Assembly (NCBI RefSeq): GCF_000720925.1
Contig: NZ_JOEE01000001.1
Location: forward strand, 62,001-126,000
Origin: Phycicoccus jejuensis
GTDB taxonomy: Bacteria; Actinomycetota; Actinomycetes; Actinomycetales; Dermatophilaceae
DNA length: 64,000 nucleotides
Reading direction: 5' to 3'
Both the position numbers and the translations under genes were made by a program. Within the stretch, counting starts at the first letter, position 1. Each line of letters begins with the position of its first letter. A model generated the notes under the pieces. The model did not search any database. It saw only the letters and a program-made list of their open reading frames with translations, and was not told the origin of the DNA. This document shows, piece after piece, positions 24,516-33,689 of the stretch.

Positions 24516-25220
24516 TCAGCCGCGCCGGCGGGAGCGTCGGGTCAGCAGGGCGTCGACACCCCAGAGCACGCTCGCCACGACGAGCCCGAAGACGAGGATG
24601 AGGACGAGTGTCGTCGCCACCGAGCCGTAGCCGAGGGCGACGACGTTGGTGAAGTCGTACGGGTAGGCGCCGACGACCGCCCCGCGCCCGAGCATCCACG
24701 CGACCCACGCGAGGGGCACGACGAGGGCGAAGGGGACGAGCCGGCCGGTCACCCAGCCCCGCGGGCCGGCGACGAGCCAGACGAGGACGGTCAGCGCCGG
24801 CGTCACGACGTGGAGGATCGGGTCGGTCAGCCGCGACCAGCCGACGACGTCGGCGGTGGGGGCGAGGAGCACCTGGTAGACGATGGCCGTGACGGTGATC
24901 ATCAACAGCGCATCGAGCCGGATCACCCTCTCCAGGAGGCCTGTCCGGGTGGGGCGCAGGACGAGCAGGGTCGCCGACACCGCGACGACGACGTTGGACC
25001 AGATGGTGAAGTAGCTGAGGGTGTCGGCCAGTCGCGAGACCACGCCCGCCGCCCCGTCGGGGTGCAGGCCGTAGAGGCCGCGCGGCGGTACCGACTCGGC
25101 GTACCCGCCGGCGCCGGAGATCACGAGCGTGAGCACGAGCCCCAGCCACGCGACACCGGCGTTGAGGCCGAAGGCGGCGCGGGCCGCTCGGGACGGGGCG
25201 GGGGCTGCGACGTCGACCAC
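24516..25220 (-). CDS. Pr6Pr family membrane protein
   Basis: A 234-residue integral membrane protein with six hydrophobic segments. The phrases LSYFTIWSNVVVAVSATLLVLRP, VYQVLLAPTADVVGWSRLTDPILHVVTPALTVLVWLV and GAYPYDFTNVVALGYG are typical of the Pr6Pr (FAR-17a/AIG1-like) family, whose eukaryotic relatives hydrolyse fatty-acid esters using membrane-embedded Thr and His. Here the DPILHVVTP His is retained. The bacterial function is not established. The start is GTG at 25220. The next gene upstream on the same strand, also a membrane protein, ends 49 bases before. Confidence 0.85.
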   Translation of the reverse strand: MVDVAAPAPSRAARAAFGLNAGVAWLGLVLTLVISGAGGYAESVPPRGLYGLHPDGAAGVVSRLADTLSYFTIWSNVVVAVSATLLVLRPTRTGLLERVIRLDALLMITVTAIVYQVLLAPTADVVGWSRLTDPILHVVTPALTVLVWLVAGPRGWVTGRLVPFALVVPLAWVAWMLGRGAVVGAYPYDFTNVVALGYGSVATTLVLILVFGLVVASVLWGVDALLTRRSRRRG

Positions 25221-25269
25221 GGGGCGAGTATGCCCGCGGGACAGGGCGATGCCCGCGCGGCGCGCCTCG

Positions 25270-25914
25270 TCAGAGCCGGTGGCGCCGGCCGCGACCAGGG
25301 AGCGTGTGCGCGGCCGCGGCGGCGAGGTCCCCGACGACGACGCACCACAGGAGCGGCACGGTCGGGACGCCTCCGGGCACGAGCGCCAGGGCGACGGCCG
25401 CCACGCCGGCGCATCCCGCGACCCATCTCGTGGCCGGATGACCGATCCGGCTGCGCGACAGCGCGACCGCCTGCGCCAACAGGCCGATCCCGAGCACCCC
25501 GGCGCCCGCCGCCCAGGCCGGTCGGGCTGCCGCGAGGTCCTGGGGGCCGAGCAGCCCCACGGCCGTGGCGGCCAGCACCAGGGCGTAGCCGAGCCGGCCG
25601 AGCAGTGCGGCGCGCGCGGCGGGTCGTGCGGCGGCCCGGGTGCGCCGCCACGCAGCGCGCGCGGCCAGGGCCTGCAGGCCGGCCACGAGGACGAAGGACG
25701 CGGCGACGTCGACCGTCGCGGTCCCGACCCGTCCGGCGGCCACCAGGGCCGGCACGGTGAGGGCGGTCGCGGCCACGACGGGGCCGAGCACCGCGAGGCC
25801 CGTCGGCGTCGCCCGGTCGGTCCCGGCGAGGACGCCGCCCCGCGCCACGGACGAGCGGGATGCGGCGGCGGGCCCCTCGACGGGGAGGGTGTCGCGCGCT
25901 GCGGTCGTGGTCAT
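25270..25914 (-). CDS. Hypothetical multi-pass membrane protein
   Basis: A 214-residue protein that I do not recognise. After about 35 polar residues it shows five or six hydrophobic segments: GLAVLGPVVAATALTVPALV, VDVAASFVLVAGLQALAA, LGRLGYALVLAATAVGLLG, PAWAAGAGVLGIGLLAQAVAL and a C-terminal pair near WVAGCAGVAAVALALVPGG. The ATG at 25914 is taken as start. The frame stays open upstream through the 51-bp repeats to an ATG at 26247, but that extension would be only repeat-derived Pro/Arg/Ser sequence. It lies upstream of and on the same strand as the Pr6Pr gene, and divergent from pncB. Confidence 0.65.
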   Translation of the reverse strand: MTTTAARDTLPVEGPAAASRSSVARGGVLAGTDRATPTGLAVLGPVVAATALTVPALVAAGRVGTATVDVAASFVLVAGLQALAARAAWRRTRAAARPAARAALLGRLGYALVLAATAVGLLGPQDLAAARPAWAAGAGVLGIGLLAQAVALSRSRIGHPATRWVAGCAGVAAVALALVPGGVPTVPLLWCVVVGDLAAAAAHTLPGRGRRHRL

Positions 25915-25976
25915 GGCTCGAGCGTGGCCCCCGCGCCGTCGGGCGTCTGTCGGGGGCGACCCTGACCCGACCCGGA

Positions 25977-26221
25977 GCGGAAGCCCGCACGTGCGGGGTC
26001 GTCGGGGTGCGGGAGGGGACGGGGTCGCGGAAAGCCGGCACGTGCGGGGTTGTCGGGGTGCGGGAGAGGACGGGGCCGCGGAAAGCCCGCACGTGCCGGG
26101 TCGTCGGGGTGCGGGAGAGGACGGGACCGCGGAAAGCCCGCACGTGCGGGGTCGCCGTGGTGCGGGAGGCGAGGGGGTCGCGGAAAGCCCGCACGTGCCG
26201 GGTCGGCGCTGCGGTGGTCGC
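25977..26221. repeat. 51-bp tandem repeat array upstream of pncB
   Basis: Four full units and one partial unit start at 25977, 26027, 26078, 26129 and 26180; the first is 50 bp and the next three 51 bp. Each begins GCGGAA and contains a palindromic core of the type GCCCGCACGTGCGGG (with one-base variants), then GTCGTCGGGGTGCGGGAG. The array fills most of the 356-bp gene-free stretch between a divergent membrane gene and pncB. It ends about 50 bases before the pncB start; GTCACGGTGAC, an 11-base palindrome, lies between. It is open in several frames only because 51 is a multiple of three. Confidence 0.9.
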
Positions 26222-26270
26222 GGTCGCTCGCCGCCGGTTATGGTCACGGTGACTTCCCGAGGAGGCTCCG

Positions 26271-27572
26271 GTGACCCACGGCCCCGGCATGCTGACCGAC
26301 CGCTACGAGCTGACGATGCTCACGGCGTTCGTCCGCGACGGCAGCGTCGACCATCCCGCGGTGTTCGAGGCGTTCGCCCGACGCCTGCCCGAGGGGCGCC
26401 GGTACGGCGTCGTCGCGGGCCTCGGCCGGCTGGCCGCGCTGGTCGAGGACTTCCGCTTCGACGCCTCGGAGGTCGCCTGGCTCGAGGCGGCCGGGGTCGT
26501 CGACGACGCGACCGCCGCCTGGCTGTGCGACTTCCGCTTCACCGGCGACGTCGACGCCTACCCCGAGGGCGACCTCTACTTCCCGGGCAGCCCGGTGCTC
26601 AGCGTCCGCGGCACGCTCGGCGAGTGCGTGATGCTCGAGACCCTCGTGCTCAGCGTCCTCAACCACGACACCGCCGTCGCGAGCGCGGCCGCCCGGATGG
26701 TCCTCGCGGCGCAGGGCCGGCCCCTCGTCGAGATGGGCAGCCGCCGGACCCACGAGGAGGCCGCCGTGGCCGCGGCCCGGGCCGCGTACCTCGCGGGGTT
26801 CGCCTCGACGAGCAACCTCGCCGCCGGCCATCGGCACGGTGTGCCGACCGTCGGGACGGCGGCCCACGCGTTCACGCTGGCGCACGCCACCGAGGCCGGG
26901 GCCTTCGCGAGCCAGGTCGCCGTCCAGGGCGTCGGCACGACGCTGCTCGTCGACACCTACGACGTCGAGCAGGGCATCCGCACCGCGGTCGAGGTCGCGG
27001 GGACGGGGCTCGGGGCGGTGCGCATCGACTCCGGCGACCTCGCCGAGACCTCGGCGGCGGCGCGGGCGCTCCTCGACGACCTCGGGGCCCGCGACACCCG
27101 CATCATCGCGACGAGCGACCTCGACGAGTTCGTCCTCACCGCCCTCGCCGACGCGCCGATCGACGGCTATGGCGTGGGCACGCGCGTGGTCACCGGCTCC
27201 GGCCACCCGACCGCGAGCCTGGTCTACAAGCTCGTCGCCGTGGCGTCCGAACCCGGTGGGGCGCTGCGGCCGGTCGCGAAGAAGAGCCACGACAAGATCT
27301 CCGTCGGCGGCGGCAAGACCGCCTGGCGCCGCCACGACGAGCACGGGGTGCTGCGGCGCGAGTGGTACCGCACCGACGACCACGAGGAGCCCGGCGCCAC
27401 CCGCGTCCAGGTCCCCGTCCTGCGCGGCGGGCGCCCGGTGGGGGTCCCCGACCTCGACACCGTCCGCGAGCACTGCGCCGCGGCGCTGGCCACGCTGCCC
27501 CCGCAGGCCCGGTCGGTGGCCGCCGGCCGCCCGTACCTCACCGTCGAGCAGGAAGGGGAGACCGATGGCTGA
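26271..27572 (+). CDS. pncB: Nicotinate phosphoribosyltransferase
   Basis: A 433-residue enzyme forming nicotinate mononucleotide from nicotinate and PRPP (Preiss-Handler route). The start GPGMLTDRYELTML is the family N-terminus. The catalytic His199 is in VGTAAHAFTLAH, which is phosphorylated by ATP in homologues. The PRPP-binding end includes VRIDSGDLAE, DGYGVGTRVVTGSGHP and VYKLVAVASEPGGALRPVAKKS. The start is GTG at 26271 with GAGGAGG upstream. The 3' end overlaps pncA by eight bases, and nrtR follows, so the three form an NAD-salvage operon. A tandem repeat array and a short palindrome precede it. Confidence 0.95.
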   Translation: MTHGPGMLTDRYELTMLTAFVRDGSVDHPAVFEAFARRLPEGRRYGVVAGLGRLAALVEDFRFDASEVAWLEAAGVVDDATAAWLCDFRFTGDVDAYPEGDLYFPGSPVLSVRGTLGECVMLETLVLSVLNHDTAVASAAARMVLAAQGRPLVEMGSRRTHEEAAVAAARAAYLAGFASTSNLAAGHRHGVPTVGTAAHAFTLAHATEAGAFASQVAVQGVGTTLLVDTYDVEQGIRTAVEVAGTGLGAVRIDSGDLAETSAAARALLDDLGARDTRIIATSDLDEFVLTALADAPIDGYGVGTRVVTGSGHPTASLVYKLVAVASEPGGALRPVAKKSHDKISVGGGKTAWRRHDEHGVLRREWYRTDDHEEPGATRVQVPVLRGGRPVGVPDLDTVREHCAAALATLPPQARSVAAGRPYLTVEQEGETDG

Positions 27573-28143
27573 CGCGCTCGTCGTCGTCGACGTCCAGACC
27601 GACTTCGTGGAGGGCGGGTCCCTCGGCGTCGAGGGGGGCCACGAGGTCGCCCGCCGCATCACCGAGCACCTCGCCGCGCACCGTGACGACTACGCCGCCG
27701 TCGTCGCCTCCCGCGACTGGCACGAGCCGCACGGCACCAACGGCGGGCACTTCGCGCAGCCGGGCACCGAGCCGGACTTCGTGACGACGTGGCCGGCCCA
27801 CTGCGTCTCGGGCGGCCCGGGGGCGGCCTACGCCGACGGGTTCGACACCTCCGCCGTGACCCACCACGTCCGCAAGGGCCGGGGGAGCGCCGCCTACAGC
27901 GCCTTCGAGGGCACCACCGAGGACGGCCGTCCCCTCGCCGCGCTGCTGCGCGACCTCGGCGTCACGCACCTCGACGTCACCGGCATCGCCACCGACCACT
28001 GCGTCCGGGCGACCGTCCTCGACGCGCGTCGGGAGGGGTTCTCGGTGCGGCTGCTGCCGGGGATGCACGTCGGCGTCGCCCCCGCGACGAGCGAGCGGGC
28101 CCTGGCCGAGATGGCCGCGGCCGGCGCGGAGGTGGCCCCGTGA
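27565..28143 (+). CDS. pncA: Nicotinamidase
   Basis: A 192-residue isochorismatase-like hydrolase converting nicotinamide to nicotinate. The catalytic triad is Asp9 (VVDVQTDF), Lys104 (HVRKGRGS) and Cys146 ([13 protein letters not shown]). Metal ligands are seen in SRDWHEPH (Asp51, His53) and GGHF. The cis-peptide region IATDHC is intact. It starts at ATG 27565, overlapping the end of pncB by eight bases, so that nicotinate is made and used by adjacent genes. Its stop overlaps the nrtR GTG start as GTGA. In mycobacteria the same family activates pyrazinamide; here only the salvage role is inferred. Confidence 0.95.
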   Translation: MADALVVVDVQTDFVEGGSLGVEGGHEVARRITEHLAAHRDDYAAVVASRDWHEPHGTNGGHFAQPGTEPDFVTTWPAHCVSGGPGAAYADGFDTSAVTHHVRKGRGSAAYSAFEGTTEDGRPLAALLRDLGVTHLDVTGIATDHCVRATVLDARREGFSVRLLPGMHVGVAPATSERALAEMAAAGAEVAP

Positions 28144-28856
28144 GCGAGCACCCGCCGTTCGCCGTCACCGTCGACCTCGGCGTCTTCACCATCCGCGACG
28201 GCGTGTTCTCGGTGCTGCTCGTCGAGCGTGGCTCCGAGCCGTTCGCGGGGTCGTGGGCGCTGCCCGGCGGGTTCGTCGAGGCCGACGAGGACGCCGAGAC
28301 CGCCGCATGGCGCGAGCTGCGGGAGGAGACCGGCGTCGAGCGCTTCGAGGGGCACCTCGAGCAGCTGCGCACCTACTCCGCGCCCGACCGCGACCCGCGG
28401 ATGCGCGTCGTGTCCGTCGCCCACGTGGCCTTCGCCCCCGACCTGCCCGCGCCGAGCCCCGGCTCGGACGCCGCGAACGCCCGCTGGTGGTCGGTCGACG
28501 ACGTGCTCGACGGCGGGCCGGACGCCCCGACCCTCGCGTTCGACCACGCCGAGATCCTCCACGACGCCCGCGAGCGCGTCCGCTCCAAGCTCGAGTACAC
28601 CACCCTCGCACGGGAGTTCGTGGCCGAGCCGTTCACGCTGCCCGAGCTGCGCCGCGTCTACACCGCGGTGTGGGGCGCGCCCCCGGACCTCGGCAACTTC
28701 CGTCGCAAGGTCCTCGGCACCGACGGCTTCGTCGTCCCCACCGAGGCCCACGGCGTCTCGGCCGCGGGCGGCCGGCCGGCCCTGCTCTACCGCCGGGGCA
28801 CCGCGACCGACATCCAGCCCCCGATGCTGCGCACCGCCACCCGCGGCGAGCGCTGA
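28140..28856 (+). CDS. nrtR: NrtR-type Nudix transcriptional regulator of NAD metabolism
   Basis: A 238-residue protein with an N-terminal Nudix domain and a C-terminal winged helix. The Nudix box at residues 43-66 reads GGFVEADE and then REL-REETGV, which fits the full catalytic consensus, so ADP-ribose hydrolase activity may be retained; many NrtR proteins keep only ligand binding. The winged-helix part contains [20 protein letters not shown] and [14 protein letters not shown], a typical NrtR signature. In the family, ADP-ribose releases the repressor from NAD biosynthesis promoters. Linked to pncBA by GTGA overlap, it probably controls its own operon. The operator is not identified with certainty; palindromes upstream of pncB are candidates. 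Confidence 0.92.
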   Translation: MSEHPPFAVTVDLGVFTIRDGVFSVLLVERGSEPFAGSWALPGGFVEADEDAETAAWRELREETGVERFEGHLEQLRTYSAPDRDPRMRVVSVAHVAFAPDLPAPSPGSDAANARWWSVDDVLDGGPDAPTLAFDHAEILHDARERVRSKLEYTTLAREFVAEPFTLPELRRVYTAVWGAPPDLGNFRRKVLGTDGFVVPTEAHGVSAAGGRPALLYRRGTATDIQPPMLRTATRGER

Positions 28857-28863
28857 CCCGTCG

Positions 28864-30156
28864 GTGGGCCACCACCACGCGCTGCCGGACGCCGCGGCCC
28901 ACGGCGCGCTGCCCGACGACGCGACCCACCGCCTGCCGCCGACGCCCCTCGTGACGCGGGTCGTCGTCGTCGCCCTCGTCCTGCTCACGGCCGCCGCGAC
29001 CGCGTACGGCCTCGTCGCCCTCTGGCCGCGCGGCGAGCTGCCGACCGACCCGCAGCTCGACTACGCGGTGCAGGGGGCGACCTTCCCGCAGGGCAGCGTC
29101 GTCTCGCTGACCGCCCCCTGCCCCGCCGTCGCCCCCGACTCGACGGACGACGTACCGGTCGGCGACCCCGACTGCGGGCAGCTGACGGTGCGTCTCGACG
29201 ACGGCTCGGAGCAGACGGTGCGCATCCAGCCGGAGGTCAGCCGCTCCGGGCTGCGCGCCGGCGACACGGTGACGCTGCTGAAGCTGCCGGACGCCGCGCT
29301 CGACTCGGCGCAGGAGCAGGGGGCGATCCTCGACAGCGCGTACTCGTACGCCGGGGTCGAGCGCCAGCCGCCGCTGCTCGTCCTCGCCGCCGTCTTCGTC
29401 GTCCTCGTGCTGCTCGTCGCGCGCTGGCGGGGGCTCGCCGCGCTGGTCAGCCTCGGGGTCGGTGGTGCGATCCTCCTGTTCTTCGTGGCCCCGGCGCTGC
29501 TCGACGGCGCGAACCCGGTCGCGGTGGGGCTCACCGCCTCCGGGGCGACGATGCTCGTCGTCCTCTACCTGACGCACGGCCTGAGCCTGCGCACGTCGAC
29601 CGCGCTGCTCGGGACCGTGCTCGGTCTCGGGCTGACCGCCGTCGCGGGCGTCCTCGGCTCCGACGCCGCCCGGCTGACCGGCGTCGGCGACGAGAACAGC
29701 GGTCTGCTGCAGGCGCTCGCGACCGACGTGAGGCTGCACGACCTCGTCGCGTGCGGCGTCCTCATCGCGGCGTTCGGCGTGCTCAACGACGTGACGATCA
29801 GCCAGACCTCGGCCGTCTGGGAGCTGCGCGCCGCCGACCCCCGGCGCAGCCGCCGGGCGCTGTTCGCCTCCGCGATGCGCATCGGTCGCGACCACCTCGC
29901 CTCGACCGTCTACACCATCGTGTTCGCCTACGCCGGAGCCGCGCTGCCGATCCTGCTGCTCATCGCGCTCTCCGGCCAGGGCGCCGACAAGCTGTTCCTC
30001 TCCGAGGACATCACGGCCGAGGTCGTCCGCACGCTGGCCAGCGCCGTCGGCCTGGTGCTCGCCATCCCCGCGACGACCGCCGTCGCCGTCGTCGTCGCCC
30101 CGCCGCCCCGGGTCGCGCCGGCCCCCGCGGACGCCGAGGTCGCCGCGCCCGTCTGA
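28864..30156 (+). CDS. YibE/F family membrane protein
   Basis: A 430-residue membrane protein. A His/Ala-rich N-terminus precedes one helix (about residues 33-53), then an extracytoplasmic beta-rich domain of about 120 residues containing DDVPVGDPDCGQLTVRL and AGDTVTLLKL. After that come seven or so helices of the YibE/F domain with family phrases FGVLNDVTISQTSAVWEL and FAYAGAALPILLLIALSG. The role is not established; an exporter or channel-like function has been suggested for the family. The GTG at 28864 gives the longest likely form, but no clear ribosome-binding site is visible, so a later GTG is possible. It follows nrtR by seven bases and could be read through. Confidence 0.85.
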   Translation: MGHHHALPDAAAHGALPDDATHRLPPTPLVTRVVVVALVLLTAAATAYGLVALWPRGELPTDPQLDYAVQGATFPQGSVVSLTAPCPAVAPDSTDDVPVGDPDCGQLTVRLDDGSEQTVRIQPEVSRSGLRAGDTVTLLKLPDAALDSAQEQGAILDSAYSYAGVERQPPLLVLAAVFVVLVLLVARWRGLAALVSLGVGGAILLFFVAPALLDGANPVAVGLTASGATMLVVLYLTHGLSLRTSTALLGTVLGLGLTAVAGVLGSDAARLTGVGDENSGLLQALATDVRLHDLVACGVLIAAFGVLNDVTISQTSAVWELRAADPRRSRRALFASAMRIGRDHLASTVYTIVFAYAGAALPILLLIALSGQGADKLFLSEDITAEVVRTLASAVGLVLAIPATTAVAVVVAPPPRVAPAPADAEVAAPV

Positions 30157-30261
30157 GTCCCGCACTGGTCGGCGGACCGGGCGGTGTGGTGGGATCGAGG
30201 TCCGGTCCGCGGGCTCGACGACGCGGCCGGGCCGCCCGGTCCACCACCCGCAAGGAGCACG

Positions 30262-31509
30262 ATGACCGACGCCAGCACGCTGGGGGTGCACTCCGAGGTC
30301 GGTCGCCTGCGCAAGGTCCTCGTCTGCCGGCCGGGCCTCGCGCACCGGCGGCTCACCCCGACCAACAGCGCCGACCTGCTCTTCGACGACGTCATGTGGG
30401 TCGGGCAGGCCGAGCGCGACCACGCCGACTTCGTCCAGAAGCTGCGCGGCCTCGGGGTCGAGGTGGTCGAGCTCCACGACGTCCTCGCCGAGACGATGGC
30501 CATCCCCGGAGCGCGCGACTGGCTGCTCGACCGCAAGATCGTCCCGAACCACGTCGGTCTCGGGCTCGTCGACTCCACGCGGGCCTTCCTCGAGACGCTC
30601 GAGCCGGCGCGGCTGGCGGAGTTCCTCATCGGCGGGCTCGCGATCCCCGACCTCCCCGACGACTTCCGCACCCCGTTCGTCATGCTCGCGCGCGAGCAGA
30701 CCGGGGCGCGCGAGTACCTGCTGCCGCCGCTGCCCAACACCCTCTACACGCGCGACACGACGTGCTGGGTGTACGGCGGGCTGACGCTCAACCCGCTCTA
30801 CTGGCCGGCGCGCCAGAACGAGACGATCATCTACAAGGCGATCTACCGCTTCCACCCCGACTTCGCCGGCGCGACCGTGTGGTGGGGCGACCCCGAGACC
30901 GACTGGGGCGAGGCGACCCTCGAGGGCGGCGACGTCATGCCGGTCGGCAACGGCGTCGTCCTCGTCGGGATGAGCGAGCGCACCTCGCGCCAGGCGATCA
31001 CCCAGGTGGCGGCCTCCCTCTTCGCCCAGGGCGCGGCCGAGAAGGTCGTCGTCGCCGGCCTGCCGCAGCTGCGCGCCGCCATGCACCTCGACACCGTCTT
31101 CACCTTCGCCGACCGCGACGTCGTCACCCTCTACCCGAACGTCATGGACGGGGCGCACACCTTCGTCCTCCATCCCTCCGACACCGACCCCGGCGTGGAG
31201 GTCGAGGACCGCGGCGAGGGCACGTTCAGCAAGGTCGTCGCCGAGGCGCTCGACCTCGACGGCCTGCGCGTCATCGAGACCGGCGGCGACGTGTACGCCT
31301 CCGAGCGCCAGCAGTGGGACAGCGGCAACAACGCCGTCGCCGTCGAGCCGGGCGTCGTCTTCACCTACGACCGGAACACGACGACCAACGCCCTGCTGCG
31401 CGACGCCGGCATCGAGGTCGTCGAGATCGTCGGGTCCGAGCTCGGCCGGGGCCGCGGCGGCGGCCACTGCATGACCTGCCCGCTCGTGCGCGACCCCGTC
31501 GAGTACTGA
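30262..31509 (+). CDS. arcA: Arginine deiminase
   Basis: A 415-residue guanidino-modifying enzyme converting arginine to citrulline and ammonia. Family motifs are the start [19 protein letters not shown], the FTRD-like [22 protein letters not shown], and the C-terminal catalytic Cys403 in [17 protein letters not shown]. The catalytic His is in the MHLDTVFTF segment. The start is ATG at 30262 with AAGGAG six bases upstream. No arcB, arcC or arcD gene is adjacent, so a full deiminase fermentation operon is not seen here. It may serve acid tolerance or nitrogen supply. An imperfect hairpin (arms 30174-30184 and 30232-30242) lies in its leader. Confidence 0.95.
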   Translation: MTDASTLGVHSEVGRLRKVLVCRPGLAHRRLTPTNSADLLFDDVMWVGQAERDHADFVQKLRGLGVEVVELHDVLAETMAIPGARDWLLDRKIVPNHVGLGLVDSTRAFLETLEPARLAEFLIGGLAIPDLPDDFRTPFVMLAREQTGAREYLLPPLPNTLYTRDTTCWVYGGLTLNPLYWPARQNETIIYKAIYRFHPDFAGATVWWGDPETDWGEATLEGGDVMPVGNGVVLVGMSERTSRQAITQVAASLFAQGAAEKVVVAGLPQLRAAMHLDTVFTFADRDVVTLYPNVMDGAHTFVLHPSDTDPGVEVEDRGEGTFSKVVAEALDLDGLRVIETGGDVYASERQQWDSGNNAVAVEPGVVFTYDRNTTTNALLRDAGIEVVEIVGSELGRGRGGGHCMTCPLVRDPVEY

Positions 31510-31512
31510 CCC

Positions 31513-32463
31513 GTGCAGTCCCCGCCGCGTGACCTGCCGGACGCCGACGTCCTCGACGTCGTGCGGCGGGGCTGGGACGCGACGACCCTGTCGCTGACCC
31601 ACCTCCCGGTCGGCTACGGCAGCCACCACTGGGCGGCGACGGCGGCCGGGGGACGGCGCTGGTTCGTCACCGCAGACGCGACCCCCGACGACGGGACCGT
31701 CGAGGCGCTGGCGGCCGCGTACGCGGTGCCCGCGGCGGCCCGCGCCCACGGCGTCGCGGGCGCGCACGGCCCGGTCGCGGCGGCCGACGGGGCGCTGCTG
31801 CACCGTCACGGGACGTGGTCGGTGTCGGTGCAGCCCTGGCTCGACGGCGCCGCCGGGGGCTTCTCCGACCGGTGGCCCGACGCGGGCGCCGAGGCGGTCG
31901 TGCGCCTGCTCGCCGACCTCCACGCGCTCGACGCCCCGAGCACCCCGGCCCGGCCCGAGGACCCCGCCCTGCCCGGGGTCGACGGGCTCGCGGCGGCTCT
32001 CGACCGCTGCGAGCGCGACGAGCCGCTCGCCGGAGGGCCGCTGGCCGGGGTCGTCACCGGGTTGTTGCGCCCGCACACCGCCGCCGTGCGCGAGGCGCTG
32101 CGCGAGGACGCCACGGACCTCCCCGGCGCCACCGTCCTGACCCACGGCGAACCGCACCCGGGCAACGTCGTCCTCACCGCCGACGGCCCCGTGCTCGTCG
32201 ACTGGGACACCGCGCGCCGCGCCGAGCCCGAGCGCGACCTCTGGCTCGTCGCGGCCCGCACCGACCTCGACGTCGCCGCCCTCTACGCCGACCTCACCGG
32301 CCGCACACCGTCCCCCGCCCGGATGCGCAGGCGCGAGCGCCGCTGGGCCCTCGCCGACGTCGCCGCGTACGTCGTCGACCTCGCGGCCGCGCCTGCCGAG
32401 GACGCCGACACCGCGTGGCAGCTGCGCTCGCTGCGGGGGACCCTCGAGGAGCTCGGACGCTGA
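31513..32463 (+). CDS. Aminoglycoside phosphotransferase-like kinase
   Basis: A 316-residue APH/choline-kinase-fold protein. The catalytic loop is LTHGEPHPGNVVL (about 209-221); the usual HGD is HGE here, with Glu213 in place of the catalytic Asp, while the metal-binding LVDWDTA segment is present. The N-lobe is divergent, without a clear Lys motif. It may phosphorylate a small molecule or be weakly active. It starts with GTG three bases after the arcA stop, so translation is probably coupled, although no link to arginine use is known to me. Resistance should not be assumed from the family name. Confidence 0.78.
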   Translation: MQSPPRDLPDADVLDVVRRGWDATTLSLTHLPVGYGSHHWAATAAGGRRWFVTADATPDDGTVEALAAAYAVPAAARAHGVAGAHGPVAAADGALLHRHGTWSVSVQPWLDGAAGGFSDRWPDAGAEAVVRLLADLHALDAPSTPARPEDPALPGVDGLAAALDRCERDEPLAGGPLAGVVTGLLRPHTAAVREALREDATDLPGATVLTHGEPHPGNVVLTADGPVLVDWDTARRAEPERDLWLVAARTDLDVAALYADLTGRTPSPARMRRRERRWALADVAAYVVDLAAAPAEDADTAWQLRSLRGTLEELGR

Positions 32464-32546
32464 CGTCGGCGCAGGTCACCGGGCGACCCCGGCGCCCCGC
32501 CCCGTAGGCTCGGGCACCAGTGCTCGACCACCGGAGGGACCCCCCG

Positions 32547-33689
32547 ATGAGCCCCGACCGCACGTTCCACCCGTCCGCGGGCCGCACCCTCGGTGTCGAG
32601 TGGGAGCTCGGCCTCGTCGACCCCGACACCCTTGACCTCGTCTCGCGCGCCCCCGAGCTCATCGCGGCCCTCGACGACGGCGGGTCGCGCAGCGGGTCGG
32701 CCTCCGCCGGACGCTCGTCCGTCACGAACGAGCTGCTGACCAACACCCTCGAGATCGTCACCGGCATCTGCGACAACGCGGCCGCGGCGGCGGAGGACCT
32801 CCAGCACGGACTCGACCAGGTCCGTCGGGCGGCCGACGAGCGCGGCCTCGCGCTGTTCGGCGGCGGCGCGCACCCCTTCAGCAGGTGGGAGGACCAGGAG
32901 GTCTCCTCCGGCGAGCGCTACGCGACGCTCATCGACCGCACCCAGTGGTGGGGCCGGCAGATGGTCATCTACGGCATGCACGTCCACGTCGGCATCACGT
33001 CGGCGGCCAAGGTGTGGCCGCTCGTCAACGCGCTGCTCACCTACCACCCGCACCTCACGGCGCTCTCGGCGTCGTCACCGTTCACCGGCGGCGTCGACAC
33101 CGGGTACGCGAGCAACCGCACGATGCTCTTCCAGCAGCTGCCGACCGCCGGCCTGCCCTTCCAGTTCGAGTCCTGGGCGCAGTACCGGACCTACCTCCAC
33201 GACGTGTTCACGACGGGGGTCGTCGACCACGTCAGCGAGCTGCGCTGGGACATCCGGCCCTCGCTCGGCCTCGGCACCATCGAGGTGCGGGCGTGCGACG
33301 GGCTGTCGAGCCCCGCCGACGTCACGGCGATCGCGGCGCTCGTGCACTGCCTCGTCGTGCACCTCGAGGACCAGCTGGACGTCGGTCGGCTGCCGGCGCC
33401 GCTCCCGCCCTGGCACGTGCAGGAGAACAAGTGGCGCGCAGCGCGGTACGGGCTCGAGGCCATCGTCATCGTCGATGCGGACAGCCGCGAGGTGCCGGTC
33501 GTCGACGACGTGCTCGAGCTCCTCGAGCGGCTGCAGCCGGTGGCGCGTCGGCTCGGCTGCGTCGACGAGCTCGCGGGCGTCGAACGGCTCGCGCGCGGCG
33601 GCGGGGGCTACACGCGGATGCGCGAGGCCGTGACCGCGGCGGACGGCGACCTGCGGGCCGCCGTCCGCGCCGCGCTCGTCAGCGGCTGA
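32547..33689 (+). CDS. Glutamate--cysteine ligase-like carboxylate-amine ligase (GCS2/YbdK)
   Basis: A 380-residue ATP-dependent ligase of the GCS2 family. It opens GRTLGVEWELGLVD, the ATP/metal-binding strand, then has NTLEIVTGICDN, a YGMHVHVGI strand with metal/substrate residues and WDIRPSLGLGTIEVRACDG near residue 235. The length matches the YbdK group, which forms gamma-glutamylcysteine weakly; actinobacterial members may act in other amide ligations. The ATG at 32547 follows CCGGAGGGA. The 3' end overlaps the convergent NAD(P)H-binding gene by 11 bases in the palindrome GTCAGCGGCTGAC, which supplies both stops. Confidence 0.88.
   Translation: MSPDRTFHPSAGRTLGVEWELGLVDPDTLDLVSRAPELIAALDDGGSRSGSASAGRSSVTNELLTNTLEIVTGICDNAAAAAEDLQHGLDQVRRAADERGLALFGGGAHPFSRWEDQEVSSGERYATLIDRTQWWGRQMVIYGMHVHVGITSAAKVWPLVNALLTYHPHLTALSASSPFTGGVDTGYASNRTMLFQQLPTAGLPFQFESWAQYRTYLHDVFTTGVVDHVSELRWDIRPSLGLGTIEVRACDGLSSPADVTAIAALVHCLVVHLEDQLDVGRLPAPLPPWHVQENKWRAARYGLEAIVIVDADSREVPVVDDVLELLERLQPVARRLGCVDELAGVERLARGGGGYTRMREAVTAADGDLRAAVRAALVSG

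Noticed and set aside
25977..26221. CRISPR array
   Set aside because: Units are contiguous 51-bp tandem copies with no unique spacers and no cas genes nearby.
25915..26247. N-terminal extension of the membrane protein through the 51-bp repeats
   Set aside because: The frame stays open only because the unit length is a multiple of three; the same stretch is open on the other strand, and the extension is Pro/Arg/Ser repeat with no export or domain logic. Kept only as an alternative.
28633..32157. 1174-codon minus-strand open frame across nrtR end, YibE/F, arcA and the APH gene
   Set aside because: It spans several well-supported genes and their intergenic gaps, and its translation has no recognisable domain.
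31513..32463. Antibiotic resistance call for the APH-like gene
   Set aside because: Only the fold is recognisable, the catalytic Asp is replaced by Glu and context points to metabolism, so a resistance function is not supported.
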